DNA from: Cellvibrionaceae bacterium
Lineage (GTDB): Bacteria > Pseudomonadota > Gammaproteobacteria > Pseudomonadales > Cellvibrionaceae
DNA length: 64,000 nucleotides
Assembly: GCA_021151825.1 (NCBI GenBank)
Contig: JAGKWQ010000014.1
Coordinates: 37,995 to 101,994, forward strand
Direction: 5' to 3'
Position 1 is the stretch's first letter, and each line of letters opens with the position of its first letter. The notes beneath the pieces are model-generated. The model made no database searches. It was not told the origin of the DNA and saw only the letters and a list, made by a program, of their open reading frames with translations. A program made the translations under genes and the position numbers. Below, in pieces: positions 20,265 through 28,412 of this stretch.

Positions 20265-21518
20265 ATGTTATTCACTCTATCAATCCGTAACGCATTTCGA
20301 CATCGAGGTCGATTATTGTTGACTACATCCATTGTGATGGTAGCCAGCCTTCTGCTTGTTATTGCTGTTGGTCAAATTGGCGGTATTAATCGCACATTGA
20401 CTAATAGCGTAACTGACACGCTCACCGGTCATATCAATATAAAACCGCAAGGCGCACCGGTCGCCTTTTTTGAATTCGCATCACCTAAACGTTTGGAATT
20501 GATTCGTGCTGAAGATGTTGAAGATGTTATCGCGCGCGTATCTGCACTTCCAATGGTGGAAGCAGTGACTCCGCGGATTAAGTTCGGCTCATTGATTGGT
20601 AACGATGAGAAATCTATACCCGCAATGATTATTGGTGTAGATCCGGAAAGGGAAGGGAAGGTATGTACTGACCTGGTTAATATTGTAAAACCCCTGCAGG
20701 ATTCAGGAAATGCTGTATTGGCAACTTACCTGGCGAACCGTGTGGGCATTCAGCAGGGCGAGAATATTTTGGTATTCAGTGAAACCGCTGACGATAGTTT
20801 TAACGCTGCAGAATTTAAAATTGACAGCACTATCGATACGCCGGTACTCATCGATGAATTTATTAATTCAGTGTTTCTGGTAGATATACAAACTGTGCGG
20901 GATTTGTTGTACCTGGATCAATCCGCATCAGAAATTAGCATTCGCTTGAAACCCGGCTATACCACCGACCTTGCAGCGGCTCGTGATGCGATTAATCGTG
21001 CACTAACTCCAGCCCAGCAAGCGTATCTCAAAACTTATACCTATCGGGAAGTAGAGCAATCAATAGAAGGTATATCCGGTATTGCGGCAGGCATGGGAAC
21101 AATTCAGGTTGGGACCATCATGTTAATTATGCTGGTCACTGTATTGATTATTACGAGTATTACTTTACATGAGCGTCGCTTTGAAATCGGGGCGCTAATG
21201 TCTATTGGAATGTCTCCTGCAAAATTAACAGCTATGTTCGTTATGGAAGTAGGAATAAAGGTGGTGTTAGGGTACGTGTTGGGCGCAATTCTTGGATTCC
21301 TGATTCTGCAAGGAATTAATTTTTCAGGAGGAATTAAAGCGGCTAATCAGGTGGACCAATACATCTATGGTGGCAAGGTTATGTTTCCCATTGTGGACTA
21401 CGCCAACATTGCCTTAGGCATGGTATTGGTTGTTAGCATCGCCTTGCTGATTACGCTGGGAACCTGCATAAAAGCATCACGCCAGGATATCGTTGGCCTG
21501 CTGAACAGTAAAAAATAG
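20265..21518 (+). CDS. ABC transporter permease, FtsX/LolC/MacB type (first of pair)
   Basis: The 417-residue protein has one N-terminal membrane helix (about 18-38), a large periplasmic domain (about 40-275), then three C-terminal helices. This is the MacB/LolC/FtsX topology. After the second helix come an ERRFEIG motif and an MSIGMSP segment, matching the cytoplasmic coupling helix of the family. It starts 48 bases after the last synthase gene, and the second permease follows after 9 bases. Families of this type extrude lipoproteins, peptides or macrolides from the periplasmic face rather than across the inner membrane. The substrate here is inferred to be the cluster product. Confidence 0.9.
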   Translation: MLFTLSIRNAFRHRGRLLLTTSIVMVASLLLVIAVGQIGGINRTLTNSVTDTLTGHINIKPQGAPVAFFEFASPKRLELIRAEDVEDVIARVSALPMVEAVTPRIKFGSLIGNDEKSIPAMIIGVDPEREGKVCTDLVNIVKPLQDSGNAVLATYLANRVGIQQGENILVFSETADDSFNAAEFKIDSTIDTPVLIDEFINSVFLVDIQTVRDLLYLDQSASEISIRLKPGYTTDLAAARDAINRALTPAQQAYLKTYTYREVEQSIEGISGIAAGMGTIQVGTIMLIMLVTVLIITSITLHERRFEIGALMSIGMSPAKLTAMFVMEVGIKVVLGYVLGAILGFLILQGINFSGGIKAANQVDQYIYGGKVMFPIVDYANIALGMVLVVSIALLITLGTCIKASRQDIVGLLNSKK

Positions 21519-21527
21519 GAGAAAATC

Positions 21528-22781
21528 ATGGAGTTCAATGCGACCTGGGCATTAGTGTTAAAGAGTATTTTTAGAAATAAATCCCGCAGTTTTATGTTGG
21601 GTTTGTTAATTTGTTTTGCTGCCTTTGTTATGGCATTTTTCACCCAGTTTCTGATGGGAGTCAGCAAAAATTTTACCGATAATCTGGTTGAACTCGCCAG
21701 CGGGGACATATACATTTCCAGTGAAATAAAGGACCAGCGCGATCAAAACATTTTTGATCGGGAATACGAATACTTTCGTTACTCACCCGAGTTTTACACG
21801 GAGTTAGAAAAGCTGAATGGTTTTGTGAGTTCGCATCCGCGTTTGGATATGGCCGCACGTATTGTCACCAGCCAGGATTCTATTGATTTTTCCCTCTCGG
21901 CATTTAATCCGGCAGAGGAAGCGTCGTTACTCAAAAACTTTGTGATTATTGAGGGGCGGATGATAAAACCTGATGCCTACGAAATTATTGTCCCGGAAGA
22001 TTGGGCCAGACGTCATCAGATAGTACCCGGCAATTCAGTTTCCGTTATGTCCCGCTCCGTGGATCGCCGGATAAATTTGCTTGGTTTTACTGTGGTTGGC
22101 ACATTCAAAACCAATAGCCTTTCTGCCTGGTTTAATAATTCTGTATATACCAGTATTGGGCCAGCCCGGGCTTTGGTTAATGATCCGCAAGTTGTCACTC
22201 GTTTGAACCTGCGCTTTGCGAGTGGTTTTGATAAAGATAAAGCCATTGCTGAAGTAAACGCGGTGATGAAAAATCACATTGGCGATAAGAACCCCACACT
22301 TAATGCTACCTACTGGAAAGATGGCGCCGAATTTTTTACCTCTCTGGTAGCAGGTATTGAGGCGGGCTTCTTCATTGTTATCGGTGTTATCTGTTCAATT
22401 CTAGGCGCATGTATTGCACTTACTACAGTCATGGGAATTATGGAGCGCAGCAAGGAGATTGCAACGTTGGGTGCACTGGGTGCTGCTCCCAAAACAATTC
22501 GTAAAATATTCTTAATGGAAAATGTTTTCCTATCCGATATCGCATCGTTGTTAGGCATTTCAATTGCGGCGGTTGCTTTCATTATCACGGCTAAAACAGG
22601 GCTGCCAATCAATAACCCCGAATTGGAAGGTTTTCTCGGGGCATCACATTTTTATCCAGCCTATGATGTTGCTGGATTCATCGGCGCGTTTCTCATTACC
22701 AAGCTGGTAGCAACGAATGCTACTTTTTTTATAGCAGGCTGGGCGGCAAAACGTTCAATTGCTGATGCTATGGCTGAATAA
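21528..22781 (+). CDS. ABC transporter permease, FtsX/LolE/MacB type (second of pair)
   Basis: This is a second 417-residue permease with the same layout: a helix at about 20-42, a periplasmic domain to about 280, then three helices. The coupling segment carries ERSKEIATLGALGA. It is clearly different in sequence from its neighbour, so the pair probably forms a LolC/LolE-like heterodimer over the ATPase encoded next. An AGGAG-like ribosome site (ATAGGAGAA) overlaps the short gap after the previous gene. Nothing in the sequence identifies the substrate directly; the location between synthases and thioesterase is the main clue. Confidence 0.9.
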   Translation: MEFNATWALVLKSIFRNKSRSFMLGLLICFAAFVMAFFTQFLMGVSKNFTDNLVELASGDIYISSEIKDQRDQNIFDREYEYFRYSPEFYTELEKLNGFVSSHPRLDMAARIVTSQDSIDFSLSAFNPAEEASLLKNFVIIEGRMIKPDAYEIIVPEDWARRHQIVPGNSVSVMSRSVDRRINLLGFTVVGTFKTNSLSAWFNNSVYTSIGPARALVNDPQVVTRLNLRFASGFDKDKAIAEVNAVMKNHIGDKNPTLNATYWKDGAEFFTSLVAGIEAGFFIVIGVICSILGACIALTTVMGIMERSKEIATLGALGAAPKTIRKIFLMENVFLSDIASLLGISIAAVAFIITAKTGLPINNPELEGFLGASHFYPAYDVAGFIGAFLITKLVATNATFFIAGWAAKRSIADAMAE

Positions 22782-22816
22782 CTTTTTTCAATTTAATTTT
22801 TTTAGGGGCTAATATC

Positions 22817-23590
22817 GTGGAAATCGTCTTAAAAGATGTTACTAAGCACTATCAGCTAGGCCAGACAACTGTACATGCTCTCAAAGGTGTAAATCTCACG
22901 GTTAAATCCAATGATTTTTTAACAGTTGCAGGTCCTTCAGGCAGTGGGAAAACCAGTCTATTAAATATGATTGGTTGTATCGATTCGCCGACCAGTGGGT
23001 CAGTATTATTTGATGGAGTAGATGTAAATCAATTGAGTCTTACCGAAAAGGCATTACTGCGTAATGAAAAAATTGGTTTCATATTCCAGTCATTCAATCT
23101 CATGCCCGTGTTGTCGGTGTATGAGAATATTGAATTACCAACGCTGATTGGAAAAAAGCCACGTAAACGCAAGGATACTCGCGATTGGATTATGCATCTC
23201 ATTGCCGCGGTAGGTTTAGAAACCCGTGTAAAACATAAACCTGATGAACTTTCCGGCGGGCAACGCCAGAGAGTTGCGATTGCGCGGGCATTGGTTAATA
23301 ACCCGGCATTGATTTTGGCTGATGAACCAACTGCAAACCTGGATTCAGATACGTCGCTGATTATTCTTGATCTAATGCGTCAGCTTAATAAAGAAGAGAA
23401 TACCGCCTTTTTATTTTCAACCCACGATCCTGATATTGTTGCCCGTTGCGACACCGTTATTCATGTGCGCGATGGATTAATAGTTAATACGTTAACCCAG
23501 ACACCTGTTGTAACCCTGCCTGCCGCACACATTATTGACGGTGTTATGCAGGTTCCACCGGGCAATACCATTCCGTTGGCAACTAAATAA
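22817..23590 (+). CDS. ABC transporter ATP-binding protein, LolD/MacB type
   Basis: The 257-residue ATPase starts at GTG behind AGGGG. Walker A is GPSGSGKTS near 40, the Q-loop is in FIFQSFNLMP, the signature is LSGGQRQRVAIARA near 148, Walker B is LILADEPTANLD, and the switch His is in STHDPD. The FQSFNLMP and DEPTANLD wording is typical of the LolD/MacB/FtsE branch that works with FtsX-fold permeases. It should energise the two upstream permeases. About 30 residues extend past the switch region. The function is confident; the cargo is inferred. Confidence 0.95.
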   Translation: MEIVLKDVTKHYQLGQTTVHALKGVNLTVKSNDFLTVAGPSGSGKTSLLNMIGCIDSPTSGSVLFDGVDVNQLSLTEKALLRNEKIGFIFQSFNLMPVLSVYENIELPTLIGKKPRKRKDTRDWIMHLIAAVGLETRVKHKPDELSGGQRQRVAIARALVNNPALILADEPTANLDSDTSLIILDLMRQLNKEENTAFLFSTHDPDIVARCDTVIHVRDGLIVNTLTQTPVVTLPAAHIIDGVMQVPPGNTIPLATK

Positions 23591-23604
23591 AAGGAACCCT
23601 GGAT

Positions 23605-24411
23605 ATGAATATACAATCTGGTATACGAAGGTCTGGTTTTTTTCTGTTGCTAATTAGTATTTTGTCAGTTAATGCGGTGGCACAAACTGCTGCAGTAACT
23701 GGCGCTATTGCCGCCGGCAATACTACTGAAATATCAAAAGAAGATATTAGCAATTTATTGAAAAACCTTGAATCAAGCATGTTGCCTGCCGTGGCTTCTG
23801 CATCAATGCGTATGATAAGTTTTAAAAATGGGAAGAGCGTTAAAACAATCGATATGAATTTTAAAGTTAAAAGTGACAACGTATTGATTGATATACAAGC
23901 TCCGGCAGTGGACAAAGGTAAATATATTCTTAAATCGGAAGATAATTTGTGGATGTATTTCAGTAAAATAAAACGCTCGATACGCATTGCTTCACGAGAT
24001 AGCTTCATGGGAACTGATGCCAGTAACTATGATTTGCTGGAATTAAATTTAATTGATGATTATGAACTGAAATCCGCAGAAGAAACTGTTTTGGATAATC
24101 GCAAAGTTTATCGGCTGGAGCTTTTCGCCAAGCCCAATACTGAAGGCTACAACCAGATTGTAAGCTGGATTGATGCCGAAGAACGCCGCATTATTAAAAA
24201 TGATTGCTATGCAATATCAGGCACCATGATTAAAACCATTAATTATGAAAGTTATGAAAAGGTCGATTCCTATCTGGTACCCAGCAGAATCAACATTAGC
24301 AATCATCTTGAGAATGGTAGAAATAGCATTATTGAAATATCCAGGGTTACTGCGATCAAGGATCTTGATGAGTCTACTTTTAGTCTCGGCTACCTGGAGT
24401 CCCTTAACTAG
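23605..24411 (+). CDS. Periplasmic LolA-like outer-membrane lipoprotein-sorting family protein
   Basis: The 268-residue protein has an N-terminal signal peptide (hydrophobic to about residue 27, cleavage near AVAQ). The central segment LWMYFSKIKRSIRIASRDSF, followed by MGTDASNYDLLE, is the hallmark of the LolA-like family often called outer membrane lipoprotein-sorting protein. Members have the LolA/LolB half-barrel fold that shelters acyl chains. Next to a Lol-type ABC transporter and an outer-membrane barrel, it could carry a lipophilic product across the periplasm. AAGGA lies upstream of the ATG. The family is assigned with good confidence; the carrier role for a natural product is inference. 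Confidence 0.85.
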   Translation: MNIQSGIRRSGFFLLLISILSVNAVAQTAAVTGAIAAGNTTEISKEDISNLLKNLESSMLPAVASASMRMISFKNGKSVKTIDMNFKVKSDNVLIDIQAPAVDKGKYILKSEDNLWMYFSKIKRSIRIASRDSFMGTDASNYDLLELNLIDDYELKSAEETVLDNRKVYRLELFAKPNTEGYNQIVSWIDAEERRIIKNDCYAISGTMIKTINYESYEKVDSYLVPSRINISNHLENGRNSIIEISRVTAIKDLDESTFSLGYLESLN

Positions 24412-24460
24412 GGGCTCCAATATTATTTATTGAGTTATTGACGGTTAGAGCAGGTTTTTA

Positions 24461-25717
24461 ATGAAGGTTTTTTTATCTGTGGGGGGAGTACTATTAACCA
24501 TCGGACACATGGCAGCTGCCGGGACGCTCTTTGACGGCGCCATTCCTACAGATGGAGAATTGAATTTGGGTTATGGTGCGATCAAAAATCCCGACGGTGA
24601 TTTTGATAGCCAGGAGCATTATTTAGGCGGTCAATTAAAAATTAGGCCATCAGATACCAGCATTTTCTTGCTAGATGGTTTTTTGAAAAGTAAAAAGGTT
24701 AGTGACTTTAATGCTGAAGGGAGTTTTTTTTCATATCGAGATACCGAGCAACGATTGAATCAATTATATGCTTCCATCAGATTTGATGGTGGTCATAAAT
24801 TAACTGTGGGGCGGCAGCGCCTATTGTGGGGACATGGATTCTCTTTTATTCCTACGGATTTTATTAATCCTCCGCGTGACCCCGGTGCACTGGATATTGA
24901 AAACCGAAAAGGCGTTGATTCAATTTCGTTGGATATTTTTGGCCGTAGAACCAGTTACACATTTTTGGTTAATCTGGATAAAAGCAACGATCCCGGTTTT
25001 GGTGGAAAAATAACAAACAGTAGTGTGGCTGGATTGGATTTAAATGCTGTTTATTATTATGCAAAGGAAACAGGTAACGCGGCAGGGATATCTTTTTCTG
25101 CCGATCCATTATCCTGGTTTAGTATAGGCAATGGCGAATTAACCATGATAGGGAGTGTTGCGGTAAAACAGAAATCCTCGTACTTTCGCCCTGTCTTCCA
25201 ATCCGATATTAATGGTGCAACTTATTGGGCCCCAGGCGAACCTATTGCGGGTGATGAAGGAAATATCTATTCATCGCTTTATGGATTGTATTACGAGCTA
25301 CCTCAGTATCGTATATCTATGCGTGCTGAATATTATCGCGTCGGCGATGCCTATAGTGCGTTACAACTCCAGAGCTTATATGGCGGACTAAATAATCAAT
25401 ACCAACTTTATAAGCCATGGGAAAATGCATTACCAACAGGCCGCACGCAGCAGCATTATGTAAGCCTTTCCTTTGGCCAGGATAAAATCACCGATGCAAC
25501 CGGGATCAAAATAAGTGACACGTTTGGTTATAGTTTTTCTTATTTGCAAGGGCAGGATGATAAGTCGGAATTGTTTTCGGCTGCATTAGTATCGACTTAT
25601 TTTGAAACTATGGAAATAGCGGCAAACTGGTTTATTCCTGTAGGGAACAGCCATTCTGAATTTAATGATGCCAACTATGACTATATTTTCAATCTATCCT
25701 TTAAAGTTATTTTTTAG
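24461..25717 (+). CDS. Outer-membrane beta-barrel protein next to the Lol-like exporter
   Basis: The 418-residue protein has a signal peptide (about 1-20, ending AAAG). The rest is dominated by alternating hydrophobic/aromatic strands and ends in FKVIF, a typical outer-membrane C-terminal aromatic. The segment GRQRLLWGHGFSFIPTDFIN near 117-136 resembles the G-WG-P-D-NP motif seen in DUF1302 and related porin-like barrels. It sits between the LolA-like gene and the thioesterase, on the same strand with short gaps. It is a good candidate for the outer-membrane exit or insertion site for the exported compound. The precise family is uncertain. Confidence 0.75.
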   Translation: MKVFLSVGGVLLTIGHMAAAGTLFDGAIPTDGELNLGYGAIKNPDGDFDSQEHYLGGQLKIRPSDTSIFLLDGFLKSKKVSDFNAEGSFFSYRDTEQRLNQLYASIRFDGGHKLTVGRQRLLWGHGFSFIPTDFINPPRDPGALDIENRKGVDSISLDIFGRRTSYTFLVNLDKSNDPGFGGKITNSSVAGLDLNAVYYYAKETGNAAGISFSADPLSWFSIGNGELTMIGSVAVKQKSSYFRPVFQSDINGATYWAPGEPIAGDEGNIYSSLYGLYYELPQYRISMRAEYYRVGDAYSALQLQSLYGGLNNQYQLYKPWENALPTGRTQQHYVSLSFGQDKITDATGIKISDTFGYSFSYLQGQDDKSELFSAALVSTYFETMEIAANWFIPVGNSHSEFNDANYDYIFNLSFKVIF

Positions 25718-25732
25718 TAGAGAAAGTTTATT

Positions 25733-26458
25733 GTGAGCAAAACGGTGTTATTTGGCGTTCCTTATGCAGGAGGAAGTGCAGCAGCAATTTATGGAAAATG
25801 GGCCAGGCATCTTGGCGAACATATTCAACTTATTCCGTTAGAGCTTGCAGGCCATGGTCGACGCACTAACGAAAATTTTCACGATAATATTGCCGTTGCT
25901 GTTGCAGATATGCTGCAAACCATAAAAGAAATTGCGCGATCAAATACCTATGCATTTTATGGGCATAGCATGGGTTGTGTGTTGGTGTATGAATTATTGA
26001 AGGCAATTGGGAGTGCTGGGTTGCCCGCTCCCAAAACAGTATTTTTATCGGGCAGAAACCCTCCTCATCATGTTTATGCGGGAAAAGATATTCATTATTT
26101 GTCAGATGAGGCTTTCTTGACAGAGATAAAGAAAGTAGGGGGGACACCTATGGAGTTTTTTGAACTTCCGAGCCTGGTACAAATGTTCCTGCCGGTATTA
26201 CGCGCGGACTATCGTCTGATAGAGCGGTATCGTTATGCAGAACCACGTCATGTTACATCAGCAAATCTGATATTTCTTAGCAGTGATATGGATCCCCTGG
26301 TTACCCGACCAGATACTGAGGAATGGCGCCACTATACAAGCTCACAGTTTGAACTGCATAATTTTTCGGGTGGGCATTTTTTTATTAATCAAGCCTACGC
26401 TGAAATTTGCAATCTAATCACTCAAAAATGCAGTGACACTCCGAAAGTTTATGCTTAA
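25733..26458 (+). CDS. Type II thioesterase (stand-alone, NRPS/PKS editing)
   Basis: The 241-residue alpha/beta hydrolase starts at GTG. The early segment FGVPYAGGSA matches the type II thioesterase oxyanion region. The nucleophile elbow is GHSMG near residue 77, an Asp lies in SSDMDPLV, and the catalytic His is in FSGGHFF near 212. These enzymes clear misacylated carrier proteins. It is the last gene of the cluster-exporter run, 15 bases after the barrel gene. Because the assembly line visible here has no integrated thioesterase, this protein might also take part in product release, but that is speculative. Confidence 0.93.
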   Translation: MSKTVLFGVPYAGGSAAAIYGKWARHLGEHIQLIPLELAGHGRRTNENFHDNIAVAVADMLQTIKEIARSNTYAFYGHSMGCVLVYELLKAIGSAGLPAPKTVFLSGRNPPHHVYAGKDIHYLSDEAFLTEIKKVGGTPMEFFELPSLVQMFLPVLRADYRLIERYRYAEPRHVTSANLIFLSSDMDPLVTRPDTEEWRHYTSSQFELHNFSGGHFFINQAYAEICNLITQKCSDTPKVYA

Positions 26459-26815
26459 CCCAACGCAATTGGATAACGCTATTTTTTAATTACTGGTTAT
26501 AGAAAGAGCTCCATTGCTCCAGCAAAAACATAGCGTTCTTTACTCATTTTGTAGTGTGTTATGTTGCTTTCATGAGCACGCGTTAAACCCCATATCAATG
26601 GCAATCCCTGACCTAATGCACCCAATGAGGTGCTTCAGGTTCGTTCCTTATAGTGGTTCTCTCCCCCCGCATGGACTTCCAGATCTGAATTGGTGAAGTT
26701 TTGTTTACGTATACAATTCCTCTCAAGAGGTGGTTGTTGTCGTCTTGATAATTAACTAAGATAGTAAACAATAATCATTATCAACAAATTCATTCTTAAT
26801 TGCTGGAGAACCCTA
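26459..26815 (+). other. Intergenic region between the biosynthetic cluster and the sigma-factor operon
   Basis: No convincing gene is seen. The region holds a perfect 8-bp inverted repeat, AACGCTAT (26475-26482) with ATAGCGTT (26530-26537), flanked by T-rich and A-rich runs. It also holds a small hairpin GCACC-CAATGA-GGTGC (26618-26633) and a Fur-box-like site (listed separately). The long inverted repeat could end transcription from the cluster, but the loop is long for a classical terminator. Confidence 0.5.
26764..26782 (+). promoter_or_regulatory. Fur-box-like operator upstream of the ECF sigma gene
   Basis: The 19 bases GTAAACAATAATCATTATC match the classical Fur consensus GATAATGATAATCATTATC at 15 of 19 positions, including the whole right half AATCATTATC. 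It ends 33 bases before the start of the sigma factor gene, a normal operator position. This is the expected arrangement for FecI-type genes repressed by Fur under iron sufficiency. Confidence 0.75.
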
Positions 26816-27337
26816 GTGCCGCCTGAAGCTGTATCAGACCAGCAATTCGATGCCTGGTATTTAAATCATAATGACTGGCTGCAGCGCTGGCTCCGGCGTC
26901 GTATGGGGGATCACTGTACTGCGGCTGATTTAGCCCATGACACTTTTCTTCGGGTATGGGTTAAATCCCAAACTGACAAACTTCCTGAAGTGCATGAACC
27001 AAGAGCTTATCTCACCACGATAGCCAAGCGATTAATGATTAATCATTATGAGCGTCAATCGCTAGAGCGTGCTTTTATGGCGACGCTTGAGCAATTACCG
27101 GAACCGTTAGTTCCCTCTATTGAAGAACAAGTTATTGTTTTAGAAGCATTGCATGAATTGGATGTACTGTTATCCGAACTTCCACCCAAGGTTCGTTCTG
27201 CCTTCCTGATGTCTCAATTGGAAGGGTTAACGTATGAGGATATTGCTGTGCGTTTGCAAGTAAATGTACGCACCGTTACACGTTATATGGCACAGGGATT
27301 TCGCCAATGCTTACGCCTAATGTTAACCAGTGACTGA
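26816..27337 (+). CDS. ECF RNA polymerase sigma factor, FecI type
   Basis: The 173-residue protein starts at GTG behind GGAG. Region 2 includes AADLAHDTFLRVWVK (about 37-51) and the ITTIAK-like stretch LTTIAKRLMINHYER. Region 4 includes LPPKVRSAFLMSQLEGLTYEDIA and a helix-turn-helix with VNVRTVTRYM. This wording is typical of FecI-like iron-starvation sigma factors. With the FecR-like anti-sigma 9 bases downstream and a TonB receptor with a signalling domain after that, it forms a standard cell-surface signalling operon. Expression is probably controlled by the Fur-like site upstream. Confidence 0.94.
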   Translation: MPPEAVSDQQFDAWYLNHNDWLQRWLRRRMGDHCTAADLAHDTFLRVWVKSQTDKLPEVHEPRAYLTTIAKRLMINHYERQSLERAFMATLEQLPEPLVPSIEEQVIVLEALHELDVLLSELPPKVRSAFLMSQLEGLTYEDIAVRLQVNVRTVTRYMAQGFRQCLRLMLTSD

Positions 27338-27346
27338 CCATCAAAC

Positions 27347-28315
27347 ATGAATAATCATATTGATGAACAGGTTACTTCCCGGGTAATTGATGAAGCTGCT
27401 GATTGGCTGGCACGCATGCACAGTAACAAGCTGTCAGAGATTGAGAAACATGCATGGGAGCAATGGTTGAAACAGAGTGCCGAGCATCAGCGCGTATGGA
27501 AAAACGCTGAACTGCTCACTAGTCAATTTGATCGCATAGAGCCTAAATTGGGCATGTCTGTGCTTGATCGCCCTCGAGAACCAGCTTCAAGACGCAGGTT
27601 CCTTCGAACAATTGCCACACTGCTCTTTATTCCCGCTGCAACATGGTTTGGTACCCGGTTTTATGAGGTTAGCCGAACTAACTTTTATCGCACGGCTACC
27701 GGTGAGCGTCGCGAAATCATATTGGCGGATCGCAGTACCGTTGTATTGAATACCACCACGGAGCTGAATGTAAAATTTGATAATACCCAGCGCCTGCTGC
27801 AGCATATAACCGGTGAAATTTTTGTACGCACAGCACCTGATACTCAATTGTCGAACCGTCCCTTTCTGGTTGAGACTGATAATGGCCGGATGCGAGCCCT
27901 TGGGACGGAGTTTGTGGTCAGGCATGGCAACGTTGGTACGCGCTTGTCGGTATTTGAAGGCGCTGTTGAAGTCATTACCAGCCAAAGTCAATCCAGGGCA
28001 ATTGTGGAGTCAGGGCAGCAAGTGATCTTCTCTGCACGATCTATTGGTGCAATAACACCAATCCAATCGGGCGCAGGGGCCTGGCGAAATGGCGTCCTCT
28101 ACGCTCAAGGGATGCGCCTTGCCGAATTCACGAAAGAGTTGGCCAGATACCGGCCCGGCCTGCTGCACTGCAATCCCGCCGTTGGAGACTTGCGAGTAAC
28201 CGGGGCCTTCCGGCTCGCTGACACCGATACTATTCTTCGTTTACTTGCAGATACCCTGCCTGTCAGCATCGATGCGCGCACCCGCTATTGGGTGACAATT
28301 AATCCCCGTCAATAA
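27347..28315 (+). CDS. FecR-family anti-sigma/transmembrane signal transducer
   Basis: The 322-residue protein has an N-terminal cytoplasmic DUF4880-like domain (AADWLARMHS near 17, EQWLKQSAEHQRVW near 43), which binds the sigma factor. A single membrane helix lies at about 85-103. The periplasmic FecR domain includes GERREIILADRSTVVLNT and ALGTEFVVRHG, and a C-terminal STN-like part near 260-322 should contact the receptor's signalling domain. It relays receptor occupancy to the sigma factor. The partners are encoded immediately on each side. Confidence 0.94.
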   Translation: MNNHIDEQVTSRVIDEAADWLARMHSNKLSEIEKHAWEQWLKQSAEHQRVWKNAELLTSQFDRIEPKLGMSVLDRPREPASRRRFLRTIATLLFIPAATWFGTRFYEVSRTNFYRTATGERREIILADRSTVVLNTTTELNVKFDNTQRLLQHITGEIFVRTAPDTQLSNRPFLVETDNGRMRALGTEFVVRHGNVGTRLSVFEGAVEVITSQSQSRAIVESGQQVIFSARSIGAITPIQSGAGAWRNGVLYAQGMRLAEFTKELARYRPGLLHCNPAVGDLRVTGAFRLADTDTILRLLADTLPVSIDARTRYWVTINPRQ

Positions 28316-28412
28316 TTTTTAAAAAATTTCATTTTTAATGTCCGGTTTTTGGGTTTCGTCTGTCATGTTTTTTGAAAATTTCGTTCAATGACTTTTGACC
28401 TGGATATAACCG

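Noticed and set aside
26514..26696. Possible 60-residue gene in the gap before the sigma factor
   Set aside because: No ribosome-binding site, no recognisable domain and unlikely composition; it lies in regulatory sequence.
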